From assembly GCA_900541035.1 (NCBI GenBank), contig UQIN01000001.1, positions 117,061-181,060 on the forward strand: a stretch of 64,000 nucleotides of DNA, read 5' to 3'. The translations under genes and the position numbers were made by a program. The DNA comes from an uncultured Collinsella sp. GTDB lineage: Bacteria > Actinomycetota > Coriobacteriia > Coriobacteriales > Coriobacteriaceae. This document shows positions 22,670 to 30,498 of the stretch, piece after piece. Each line of letters begins with the position of its first letter. Positions within the stretch are counted from its first letter, which is position 1. The notes under the pieces are model-generated. The model ran no database searches and was not told where the DNA came from. It saw only the letters and a program-made list of their open reading frames with translations.

Positions 22670-24754
22670 ATGGATACTACCGATAGCGCCTATGGCGACA
22701 AACTCATCCGTCTTGACACGTTCGACACCGCCGTGGCGGTCGACCCCAGCGCCGAGGACGACGCCAAGCGTCGGTTTATGACGCTTATTCTCCAGACGGC
22801 CCACCGCAACAACGGCAACATCGGGCACGTGCTGCGCGCGACCAACACGAGCGGCGAGGTCTTTGCCGTCAAGCTACTCAAGGACAACGCCATCCTTTCC
22901 GGCCAAGCCCCCGACCGCTCCGCCGAGCAAGCGGCCGCTCACCTGGCCAACACCGCCGCGCTGTTCGAGGAGTATCGTCATCTGTGTACCGTCTCGCACC
23001 TGCGCGGATTTCCGCGCGTCTATGGCTACGGATCGTGCGAGGATGACCCACTCATCCTCATGGAGTGGGTCGAGGGCACCTCGCTCAAGCAGGCGCTGCC
23101 CTTGCTTCCGCACGACGCCTCGGGCGGGCTGACCACCCAGATGGTCGCCGCCGTCGGAAACGCCGTGCTTCGCGCGCTCTTGATGACCCAAGGCCTCGTG
23201 AATCCGGTCATCCATCGCGACCTGTCGCCTGCCAATATCATGTTCCGCACCACCAGCCGAACGCTCGAGCAGCAGATTGCCGATTGCTCCTTTGACCCCT
23301 GCCTCATCGACATGGGCTCCGCGACCATGGCACTCGGCGACGACACAATCACCCGACGTGCCGACATTTGGCGTTTTGCCACACCCGCATATGCCGCGCC
23401 CGAAATGCTCACGCAGGATATCGAAGGCATCGCGGCCCTTCGCCGCTCGCCCGTGATCGACGTCTATGCGCTTTCGAGCATTCTGTACCAGCTCTACAGC
23501 GGTCGCAAGCCGTTCGATGTCGAGTCGACGGGTGCCGCGGCGACCGGCTCGTTCTACCTCATAAAGACCAAGACCAAACCGGGGCCGCTCGAGCCGCGCT
23601 GCGAGGGCGATGAAGCGCTCGTCCAAATCATCATGAAGGGTCTCTCAGTCGAGCAGTGCGATCGTCCCACCGAGCAGCAGATGCTCGAGGTGCTCTCGGC
23701 ATACCTCACCGATGCCGAATCCGAGGGCCGCGAAGGCACAGGAGACGAGGCCGCGATTGATATCGATTCTGGCACGCACCTTAAGGTCGACGTCGCCGGC
23801 GAGCGCGCACGAGAGATCCTGAATCAGGCCCGCCACGATGCCATGACCCGCCGCCGCTTTATTATCGGCGGCGCTATCGCAGCCGTTGCGGGGCTCAGCG
23901 TTATCGGGGCGGCAACCCATGGCTTTGGCATCCCCGACTACCTGGACGGCATCCGCGGTTCACTTGACGACTACACCTGGGATCAGCTGCAGGAGATTTC
24001 GCTCAAGATTAAGGCCGCCGAGACCCGTAGCGAGGCACGCGAGATTGCCAAGCGTTACCACCTGCTCGACGCTGATGGGCATATCCCCTATCCGTGCACC
24101 AAGCGTGTCACGCTCACCAACGGGCTGGAGGTCGGCGCGCAGCTTGTGGGCATCCGTCACGATGAGCTTCTGGACGGTACGGGCAAGGCCGGGCTGACGT
24201 TTATGTTCGACGCGGGTATTGCCGAGCGCAACGCTGCAGCTGAACCGCCGAGCGCCGGCTGGGTAGATTGCGAGCTGCGGGAATGGCTCAACGGCGACGG
24301 CCTTAAGCTGCTGCCCAACGAGTTGCGCGCACTCATTAAAGGGGTCAAGAAGGTCTCGAACAATGTGGGCGCCGCCAACAGCGCATCGTGCCTGAGCGAG
24401 TTGCCCGCAACCCTTTGGCTGCCCGCCATGGTCGAGCTGTGCGGTACGCAACCGCCCGATTCGTTTACCGAGGGCTATCACTACCTGGCAGACATCTACA
24501 ACGGCGAGGGCAAGGAGTATCAGCTCTTCCGCGAGCTCAAGGTGAGCCCGTATTCCACGAACGAGACGATGGTCCGCCAGTGGAAAGGCAAGGACACCTG
24601 TTGGTGGGAGCGCACGGTGAGCCCCGACACATCGGAGAGCGAAGGCACGCTCTATATGAACCGCGTGGGGCACGACGGCGACGTCTTTACGTACGCAACG
24701 CCTGCGGAAAAGCCAAACAAACGAACCTGTGTGATCCCCGGGTTCTGTATCTAG
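22670..24754 (+). CDS. Membrane Ser/Thr protein kinase with DUF6273-like extracellular domain
   Basis: 694 aa. The kinase domain spans about 45-350: catalytic Lys68 (FAVKLL), HRD at 182-184 with Asn189 (HRDLSPANI), DMG at 214-216 in place of DFG, APE 243-245, and DVYAL in subdomain IX. The Gly-rich loop is poorly conserved. One transmembrane helix at about 397-417 follows RRR, giving an intracellular kinase. The extracellular part (420-694) resembles DUF6273 proteins (WVDCELREWLN, SVSPDTSE-like end) and may sense an envelope signal. The ATG at 22670 has AAAGGA 6 nt upstream. Its neighbour is an FHA protein. PASTA repeats are absent, unlike PknB/PrkC. Confidence 0.85.
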   Translation: MDTTDSAYGDKLIRLDTFDTAVAVDPSAEDDAKRRFMTLILQTAHRNNGNIGHVLRATNTSGEVFAVKLLKDNAILSGQAPDRSAEQAAAHLANTAALFEEYRHLCTVSHLRGFPRVYGYGSCEDDPLILMEWVEGTSLKQALPLLPHDASGGLTTQMVAAVGNAVLRALLMTQGLVNPVIHRDLSPANIMFRTTSRTLEQQIADCSFDPCLIDMGSATMALGDDTITRRADIWRFATPAYAAPEMLTQDIEGIAALRRSPVIDVYALSSILYQLYSGRKPFDVESTGAAATGSFYLIKTKTKPGPLEPRCEGDEALVQIIMKGLSVEQCDRPTEQQMLEVLSAYLTDAESEGREGTGDEAAIDIDSGTHLKVDVAGERAREILNQARHDAMTRRRFIIGGAIAAVAGLSVIGAATHGFGIPDYLDGIRGSLDDYTWDQLQEISLKIKAAETRSEAREIAKRYHLLDADGHIPYPCTKRVTLTNGLEVGAQLVGIRHDELLDGTGKAGLTFMFDAGIAERNAAAEPPSAGWVDCELREWLNGDGLKLLPNELRALIKGVKKVSNNVGAANSASCLSELPATLWLPAMVELCGTQPPDSFTEGYHYLADIYNGEGKEYQLFRELKVSPYSTNETMVRQWKGKDTCWWERTVSPDTSESEGTLYMNRVGHDGDVFTYATPAEKPNKRTCVIPGFCI

Positions 24755-24795
24755 GGAGCGGGCATCTTGCCGTGACGGGACCCCTCCCCGGCAAT

Positions 24796-24852
24796 TGTCT
24801 CAATCTGTAACAGTTAGAGGTCATTTTCCCTGCTAGATGTTACAGATTGAGA
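24796..24852. repeat. Repeat family R1, copy 3
   Basis: TGTCTCAATCTGTAACAG at the left is mirrored by ATGTTACAGATTGAGAT at the right. It lies between the kinase gene and the copper operon promoter. Confidence 0.85.
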
Positions 24853-24927
24853 TGATTGGTTGGGACGATCCATCGGCCAACCATCCATCCTCATCTGTAA
24901 CGAAATGTCATACATTTCTTTCTGTAC

Positions 24928-24958
24928 TGGACACCCCCAGGGGGTATGGGTGTATAGT
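24928..24958 (+). promoter_or_regulatory. copA promoter with CsoR-type operator
   Basis: TGGACA (24928-24933) and TATAGT (24953-24958) are 19 bp apart, with the palindrome ACACCCCCAGGGGGTATG between them. G/C-run palindromes of this kind are bound by CsoR copper sensors. csoR is encoded 3 kb downstream in the same cluster, so copper should derepress copA. Confidence 0.7.
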
Positions 24959-25005
24959 ATCGGCAGGTTAACAATTCCAACACCGAACTACAGAAAGGAG
25001 AAGCC

Positions 25006-27345
25006 ATGGCTCAAGATAAGTTCGACGTGGGCGGCATGACATGCGCCGCCTGCCAGGCGCATGTGGATCGCGCCGTCAGCAAACTCGACGGCGTCCAAAG
25101 CGTCGCGGTCAATCTGCTCGCCGGCTCTATGCTGGTGGACTACGACCCTGCGCAGGTCTCCCCCGACGACATCTGCACCGCTGTCGACCGCGCGGGCTAC
25201 TCGGCCTCACCCATCAGCACGGGCACCGACGCTGTCCAAAGCGGAAGTGCGCAAGCCAGGTCCGGCGCCGCCCATATGGAGTCGCCGACCAAAAAGTTGG
25301 AGGCCGCCGCCTCTGCCATGCGCACCCGCCTCATCGTCTCGATCGTATTCCTCATCCCACTGTTCTACATAGGCATGGGGCACATGCTCGGCTGGCCGCT
25401 GCCCGGCATCTTCACCGACCACACCCACAGCATGACGCTCGCGCTCACCGAGCTCGTCCTGCTCATTCCCATCGTCTACGTCAACGACGCGTACTTTATC
25501 AACGGGTTTAAATCACTCGCGCACGGCGCGCCTACCATGGACGCCCTTATTGCCGTGGGCGCCACCGCCTCCATCGCCTGGTCGCTCTACGCCATGTTTA
25601 TCATGGCCGACCAGCTAGCCGCGGGTCAGGTCCACGAGGCCATGATGACGGGCATGGACAATCTGTATTTTGAGAGCGCCGGCACCATCCTGTCGCTCGT
25701 CACCGTAGGCAAATACCTCGAGACGCGCAGCAAGTCCAAGACCGACGGCGCCATCGAGGCGCTCATCGACCTAGCGCCCAAGACCGCGACCGTCGTGGCA
25801 GAGGACGGCACCGAGGCCACCGTCGACGTCGATGCCATTCTGCCCGGCCAGGTGCTGCGTGTGCGCCCCGGCGAGTCCATCCCTGTCGACGGCGTGGTAC
25901 TCGAGGGCGCTTCGGCCGTGGACGAAAGTGCACTGACCGGCGAGTCCATCCCCGTGGAGAAGACCGCCGGCGACACCGTCAACGCCGCCACTGTCAACCG
26001 CACCGGCTCGTTTACCTTCCGTGCCACACGCGTGGGCGCCGACACGTCGCTCGCCAAGATTATCCAGCTCGTCGAGGACGCCAACGCCACCGAGGCGCCC
26101 ATCGCCCGCATGGCCGACAAGGTCGCCGGCGTGTTCGTGCCCGTGGTGTTCATGATCTCGGCCGTGACCTTCGTGGTGTGGACGGCACTGACCGGAAGCG
26201 TGAACGAAGCGCTCACCTCCGCCGTCGCCGTGCTGGTGATCAGCTGCCCGTGCGCGCTGGGCCTGGCCACGCCCGTCGCCATTATGGTCGGCACCGGCAA
26301 GGGCGCCGAAATGGGCATTCTGTTTAAGAGCGCCGAGGCGCTGGAGAACCTACGCAGCGTGGGCACCGTGGTGCTCGACAAGACGGGCACCGTCACCCGC
26401 GGCAAGCCGGCTGTGACCGATATCACGGTAGCCACGCGCGCTGACGGCTCGCCCGCCATGAGCGAAAAGGCGTTGCTCAAGCTGGCCGCTGCGCTGGAGC
26501 GCTCAAGCGAGCACCCGCTGGCCGAGGCGATTATGGCCGAGTGCGAGGCGCGCGGAATCGTCGCACGCATGGTCGAGGACTTTACCGCCGTGCCCGGGCG
26601 AGGCGTTACGGCACGCGAGGGGCAGAATGTCATCGCCGCCGGCAACGTGCGTCTGATGGACGAGCTGGGCGTGAAGGTTCCCGCCGGCCTTGCCGAACAG
26701 TTCGCGGCCGAGGGCAAGACGCCGCTGTTCTTTGCCAAGAACAGCAAGCTTGTCGGTACCATCGCCGTGGCGGACGAGGTCAAGGAGACGAGCGCCGGGG
26801 CCATCGCCGCACTGCGCTCGCTTGGCGTCGACGTGCGCATGCTCACCGGCGACAACCGCGTGACGGCCGAGGCCATCGCCCGCCGCGTGGGACTGAGCAG
26901 CGAACAGGTCATCGCCGACGTCCTCCCTGCCGACAAGGAGCGCCACGTCCGCGAGCTGCAGGATGTGGGCGGCAAGGTCGCCATGGTAGGCGACGGCATC
27001 AACGACTCCCCCGCCCTGGCGCGCGCCGACGTGGGCCTTGCTATCGGCACCGGCGCCGACATCGCCAAAGAAGGGGCAGATGTGGTTCTCATGCGCAGCG
27101 ACCTCATGGATGTTGCGCGGGCCATCGAGCTTTCGCGCGCCACGATCCGCAACATCAAGCAGGACCTGTTCTGGGCACTGTTCTACAACGGCATCGGCAT
27201 TCCGCTGGCGGCGGGCGTGTTCTTCCCGCTCACCGGATGGCAGCTCTCGCCGATGTTTGGCGCCGCGGCCATGAGCCTGTCGAGTGTCTGCGTCGTAAGC
27301 AATGCGCTGCGCTTAAAATCCTTTAAGCCAAAAGTGGCAAAATAA
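25006..27345 (+). CDS. copA: Copper-translocating P-type ATPase
   Basis: 779 aa, a P1B-1 copper exporter. One N-terminal heavy-metal-associated domain carries CxxC at Cys13/Cys16 (GGMTCAACQ). The membrane CPC motif is at 414-416, the phosphorylation site at Asp458 (DKTGT), the P1B signature is SEHPLAEA, and the hinge is GDGINDSPA. It exports Cu(I) across the cytoplasmic membrane using ATP. The start has AAAGGAG 6 nt before the ATG. It is first in the cluster copA-copZ-csoR, behind a CsoR-like operator. The length and motifs are complete. Confidence 0.96.
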   Translation: MAQDKFDVGGMTCAACQAHVDRAVSKLDGVQSVAVNLLAGSMLVDYDPAQVSPDDICTAVDRAGYSASPISTGTDAVQSGSAQARSGAAHMESPTKKLEAAASAMRTRLIVSIVFLIPLFYIGMGHMLGWPLPGIFTDHTHSMTLALTELVLLIPIVYVNDAYFINGFKSLAHGAPTMDALIAVGATASIAWSLYAMFIMADQLAAGQVHEAMMTGMDNLYFESAGTILSLVTVGKYLETRSKSKTDGAIEALIDLAPKTATVVAEDGTEATVDVDAILPGQVLRVRPGESIPVDGVVLEGASAVDESALTGESIPVEKTAGDTVNAATVNRTGSFTFRATRVGADTSLAKIIQLVEDANATEAPIARMADKVAGVFVPVVFMISAVTFVVWTALTGSVNEALTSAVAVLVISCPCALGLATPVAIMVGTGKGAEMGILFKSAEALENLRSVGTVVLDKTGTVTRGKPAVTDITVATRADGSPAMSEKALLKLAAALERSSEHPLAEAIMAECEARGIVARMVEDFTAVPGRGVTAREGQNVIAAGNVRLMDELGVKVPAGLAEQFAAEGKTPLFFAKNSKLVGTIAVADEVKETSAGAIAALRSLGVDVRMLTGDNRVTAEAIARRVGLSSEQVIADVLPADKERHVRELQDVGGKVAMVGDGINDSPALARADVGLAIGTGADIAKEGADVVLMRSDLMDVARAIELSRATIRNIKQDLFWALFYNGIGIPLAAGVFFPLTGWQLSPMFGAAAMSLSSVCVVSNALRLKSFKPKVAK

Positions 27346-27374
27346 GCTCACCATTAAGTCCATTTAGAACGGGT

Positions 27375-27467
27375 TTTCCAGGTGCCCGAGATTGACCTGA
27401 AAGAGGAGCGACGCGTACTTTGGTACGCGAGCGACGGCTTGAAGGTCAAGGTCGGGTGCCTGGGAAA
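27375..27467 (+). ncRNA. Structured intercistronic element between copA and copZ
   Basis: Three nested complementary pairs form one extended hairpin. TTTCCAGGTGCCCGA (27375-27389) pairs with 27452-27467 (one bulge), TTGACCT (27392-27398) pairs with AGGTCAA (27443-27449), and CGCGTAC (27412-27418) pairs with GTACGCG (27423-27429). It ends 25 nt before the copZ start. It could be an mRNA processing/stability element or a repeat. I know no named family. Confidence 0.5.
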
Positions 27468-27492
27468 GCCGACACAACAGGGAGGAATACCC

Positions 27493-27714
27493 ATGCGATA
27501 CACAATCAAGACTTCCGGCCTCATGTGCGGCCACTGCGACGCTACTGTCGAGACGGCACTGCTCAACGTTGCCGGCGTGACCGACGCCGACGCCGATCAC
27601 GAGACTCAGACCGTACAGGTGGAGTGCGCCGACACCGTAACCGCCGAGCAACTCGCCGCCGCTGTCGAGGCCGCGGGCGAGAAATTCCACGCCCTGTCTG
27701 TGACCGCCGCATAG
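27493..27714 (+). CDS. copZ: Copper chaperone, heavy-metal-associated domain protein
   Basis: A 73-aa single HMA domain with the metal site CxxC at Cys12/Cys15 (GLMCGHCDAT) and the usual ferredoxin-like length. It carries Cu(I) to CopA and can exchange copper with CsoR. The start ATG at 27493 has GGGAGG 7-8 nt upstream, and an upstream reading to 27382 would translate the structured element and is rejected. It follows copA by 147 bp and precedes csoR by 135 bp, a gap filled mostly by an R2 repeat. Confidence 0.9.
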   Translation: MRYTIKTSGLMCGHCDATVETALLNVAGVTDADADHETQTVQVECADTVTAEQLAAAVEAAGEKFHALSVTAA

Positions 27715-27740
27715 CAGTCGCTGCCTACTGAATCCTCAGA

Positions 27741-27807
27741 AGTTGCGGTGAAATACGGACTGTTGTGCCGCCCTAGGCCTTTAAACGGTCCGTATTTCAC
27801 CGCAACT
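27741..27807. repeat. Repeat family R2, copy 1
   Basis: AGTTGCGGTGAAATACGGAC at the left is mirrored by GTCCGTATTTCACCGCAACT at the right, with about 27 nt between. It occupies the copZ-csoR gap, ending 43 bp before the csoR start. Other copies are at 41873 and 55821. Confidence 0.85.
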
Positions 27808-27849
27808 GACGGGGACATCCGGAAGATCGACCAGAAACGAGGACCCGAC

Positions 27850-28122
27850 ATGATGGCAGACCATAAATCGGTGACCCGCATGCTCAAGACGGCACGCGGT
27901 CAGATCGACGGCATCCTGCGGATGGTCGAGGAGGACCGCTACTGCGTCGATATCTCCACGCAGCTCATGGCCACACAGGCGCTCCTCGCGCGCATTAACG
28001 CCGACGTGCTCAAGGCGCATATCGAGGGCTGCGTGACTTCGGCAATCGAATCGGGCGACGAAGACCTCAAAGCCGCCAAACTCGCCGAAATCGAACGCGT
28101 CGTCGACAAACTCTCCAAGTAA
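27850..28122 (+). CDS. csoR: Copper-sensing repressor CsoR
   Basis: A 90-aa all-helical regulator of the CsoR/RcnR/FrmR family. The Cu(I) ligand triad is intact: Cys32, His57 and Cys61, with the canonical 24-residue and 3-residue spacings (YCVD, AHIEGC). Apo-CsoR binds G/C-tract operators, and Cu(I) releases it. The probable target is the copA promoter at 24928-24958. The start at 27850 (MMADH) has GAGG about 8 nt upstream. The second ATG at 27853 is equally possible. A frame running back to 27748 goes through the R2 repeat and is rejected. Confidence 0.93.
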   Translation: MMADHKSVTRMLKTARGQIDGILRMVEEDRYCVDISTQLMATQALLARINADVLKAHIEGCVTSAIESGDEDLKAAKLAEIERVVDKLSK

Positions 28123-28129
28123 TTGGGGC

Positions 28130-28214
28130 ATTGGGGACAGGTACGTTTGCACCGTCTTGGTATTCCGGGGACAGGTATGTTTGCACCACATTGGTGCAGA
28201 TTAACCTGTCCCCC
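28130..28214. repeat. Repeat family R3, copy 2 (one and a half units)
   Basis: A left half unit (ATTGGGGACAGGTACGTTTG, 28130-28149, then CACC) is followed by a complete palindrome: CCGGGGACAGGTATG to TTAACCTGTCCCCC, ending at 28214. It fills the gap between csoR and the zinc-ribbon gene. Confidence 0.75.
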
Positions 28215-28268
28215 TTGCTCTAAATCGGGTATAAAGGCGTGCAGCATATCGAACGAAAGGCAATTTGC

Positions 28269-28742
28269 ATGAATGACTTTATGAAGGGTCGCAATGGTGC
28301 CGATGAACTCACCATCGTGATGGGTTTTGCCGGCATCGTCATCGCGATGATCGGATCGATAGCCCGCATCCAGTGGCTCAGCTGGATTGCCATCGCCGTA
28401 ATCGTGATTGGCGTGCTGCGCGGCCTGTCCAAAAATATCGACGCACGTCACAAGGAGAACGAGGCCTTTGTCGCCGCGACTGCAAACGTCCCCTGCCTGG
28501 GCAAATTCGTCGCCAGCTTGGGCGGCGGAACCGCAGCGGCCAGCACCTCACGCGCGGCCGGCACCAGTAAGGAAGACTTTGAGCGTGCCAAGCGCACGGC
28601 CAAGAAGATGTGGAAGGGCCGCAAGACCACGGCCTATCTCAAGTGCCCCAACTGCGGCCAGATGCTCTCCGTCCCCAAGGGCAAGGGCAAGATCCGCGTC
28701 ACCTGCCCCAAGTGCCACGCCAAGATGGAGACGCGCTCCTAG
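28269..28742 (+). CDS. Small membrane protein with C-terminal zinc ribbon, function unknown
   Basis: 157 aa. Two closely spaced hydrophobic segments at about residues 14-60 (IVMGFAGIVIAMIGSI, WIAIAVIVIGVL) form a membrane hairpin. A Lys/Arg-rich linker leads to a C-terminal zinc ribbon with two CxxC knuckles (CPNCGQ, CPKCHA). I do not recognise a specific family. The ribbon may bind nucleic acid or protein at the membrane. The start at 28269 has AAAGG 8 nt upstream. A strong terminator follows directly. Confidence 0.7.
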   Translation: MNDFMKGRNGADELTIVMGFAGIVIAMIGSIARIQWLSWIAIAVIVIGVLRGLSKNIDARHKENEAFVAATANVPCLGKFVASLGGGTAAASTSRAAGTSKEDFERAKRTAKKMWKGRKTTAYLKCPNCGQMLSVPKGKGKIRVTCPKCHAKMETRS

Positions 28743-28763
28743 CCGCCATACCATAGGACAAAT

Positions 28764-28798
28764 AAAAGCCGAGGCCTCGCGCTGAGACCTCGGCTTTT
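28764..28798. terminator. Bidirectional terminator between convergent genes
   Basis: AAAAGCCGAGG (28764-28774) pairs with CCTCGGCTTTT (28788-28798). There are T-runs on both strands, so it ends both the zinc-ribbon gene (plus) and the amidohydrolase gene (minus). Confidence 0.9.
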
Positions 28799-28832
28799 TG
28801 TATGCGACAACGGAGCTGTCCCTTTGTCACAC

Positions 28833-30203
28833 CTATGCTACGCCGTCGCGGGCCAGCTCCTCAGCCAGCGCTTCGGCTGGCATGGCCATAATCGCGTCGA
28901 GCTCGGCATCCACCTCGGGGATGCGCTTCACCTTGAGTTTGCACACCAGATCGCCGCGACACATCACGTGCATCGGCTCACGCAGAGCGCACAGGTCATC
29001 GAGCGGGTTCTCGCGCGTCACCAAGATATCGGCGGCCTTGCCGCACTCGATCGTGCCAGTCTCGCCGTCCAGCCCCAGCAGCTCGGCGTTGACTTGCGTA
29101 GCCGTATGCAGTGCGAAGGCGTTGCTCACGCCGACATACTTGGCAAAATAGGCCACCTCACGCCACATGTCGTACTGCGTCACGAACGGGCAGCTCGAGT
29201 CCGTACCAAGGCCCACCTTAACGCCAGCTTCCAGTGCGGCACGGGCGCTCTCGATGATGCCCGAGCACACGATGTCGCCGTTCTTCTTTTGCGTATCGGT
29301 AGAATGGGTCTTTTCCGGGTCGAGCAATACAAACGGCAGCGCCGGGCTGATAGTGCAGGTCACACTCGGAGCACGCCCCTCGAGCTGCGTGCCCGCGGCG
29401 CCACGGTACAGCTCCAAGATTTCGGGTGTCAACGGAGCGCCGTGCTCAATCGTGTCGACCCCGGCCTCAAGCGCGGCCTTCACGCCCTCGGTGCTCTCGA
29501 CATGGGCCATAACCGGCAGGCCCACCTCGTGCGCCGCCTTGCACGCCGCCGCGGCAACCTCCACCGGCATACGCAGCACGCCCGGCTCGCCCACCTCGGT
29601 CGCATCGAACACACCGCCCGTCACGAACAGCTTGATGACATCGGCACCGCGCGCATACAGGTCTCTCACCTGCTCGGCTGCCTCGACGGGGCTGTTGGCC
29701 ACCTGGGCGAACAAGCCCGCGCCATGGCCGCCCGGCACCGTGACGCCCGTTCCCGGCGCTACCAGGCGCGGACCCCGATACTTGCCGGCGTCGATAGCGT
29801 CGCGCACGGCAATGTCGGCAAACAACGGGTCGCCCGCGCCGCGCACCGTGGTCACGCCGCTTGCCAGCTGCTGCTGGGCACTGCCCTTGAGGATGCGGCG
29901 GACGATGGCACGGCCCACGGGATTATCGAGTTTCTTCATCAGCGCTCCCGCATCGCCGGCCGAGACAGGCTTGCCCGAGCCGCACAGGTGCACGTGCATA
30001 TTGATGAGACCGGGCATGAGATACGCGCCACCCAGGTCGATAACCTCGGCACCTGCAGGCGCCTGCGCCACAGCACTCGGCCCCATCCAGGTGATGACGC
30101 CGCGCTCAACAGTCACGGCCATATCGGGTTGCGGCTCCATATGCTCCGAACCATCCAGAATGGTCGCATTGATAAACAACGTGGAACGATCGGCAGATGC
30201 CAT
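28833..30203 (-). CDS. Amidohydrolase, imidazolonepropionase/Xaa-dipeptidase-like
   Basis: A 456-aa metal-dependent hydrolase of the amidohydrolase superfamily (COG1228 type). The metal ligands HxH are at His70/His72 (NMHVHLCG). A probable bridging Lys lies in VIKLFVTGG, further His in VMAHVES and TIEHGAP, and the catalytic Asp in GLGTDSS. Members hydrolyse imidazolonepropionate, prolyl/arginyl dipeptides or related amides. No hut genes are nearby, so a dipeptidase or unknown amidase is more likely. The start at 30203 has GGAGG 8 nt upstream, and earlier codons run through an R1 repeat. Confidence 0.85.
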   Translation of the reverse strand: MASADRSTLFINATILDGSEHMEPQPDMAVTVERGVITWMGPSAVAQAPAGAEVIDLGGAYLMPGLINMHVHLCGSGKPVSAGDAGALMKKLDNPVGRAIVRRILKGSAQQQLASGVTTVRGAGDPLFADIAVRDAIDAGKYRGPRLVAPGTGVTVPGGHGAGLFAQVANSPVEAAEQVRDLYARGADVIKLFVTGGVFDATEVGEPGVLRMPVEVAAAACKAAHEVGLPVMAHVESTEGVKAALEAGVDTIEHGAPLTPEILELYRGAAGTQLEGRAPSVTCTISPALPFVLLDPEKTHSTDTQKKNGDIVCSGIIESARAALEAGVKVGLGTDSSCPFVTQYDMWREVAYFAKYVGVSNAFALHTATQVNAELLGLDGETGTIECGKAADILVTRENPLDDLCALREPMHVMCRGDLVCKLKVKRIPEVDAELDAIMAMPAEALAEELARDGVA

Positions 30204-30352
30204 ATCGAGCTCCTCCCTCACGATTAACTTGAACATTTGTCCATTATCACCTAGTCCCGCTGGATTGCTGCAGACGCATCGGTTAACGGAAGGAAGAGGG
30301 GATGTGGGGAGACGGAACACGTTGCAGTCCCACCCCAGCGACACCAGGGAAA

Positions 30353-30411
30353 TGTCTCGATCTGTAACAGGTACAGGGTTATTAGGCCCCTTGATGTTAC
30401 AGATCGAGACA
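30353..30411. repeat. Repeat family R1, copy 4
   Basis: TGTCTCGATCTGTAACAG is mirrored by ATGTTACAGATCGAGACA. The arms are perfect 17-mers, making this one of the best-preserved copies. Confidence 0.9.
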
Positions 30412-30432
30412 TTCGGTCGACGTTTCACCGGC

Positions 30433-30491
30433 TTGTCTCGATCTGTAACAATTACGAGCTCAAACAGCCTCTAAACGTTACAGATCGAGAA
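30433..30491. repeat. Repeat family R1, copy 5
   Basis: TTGTCTCGATCTGTAACA is mirrored by CGTTACAGATCGAGAAA. It ends 8 bp from the stop codon of the AbiEi/nuclease-like gene and is 22 bp from copy 4. Confidence 0.9.
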
Positions 30492-30498
30492 AAACCTC

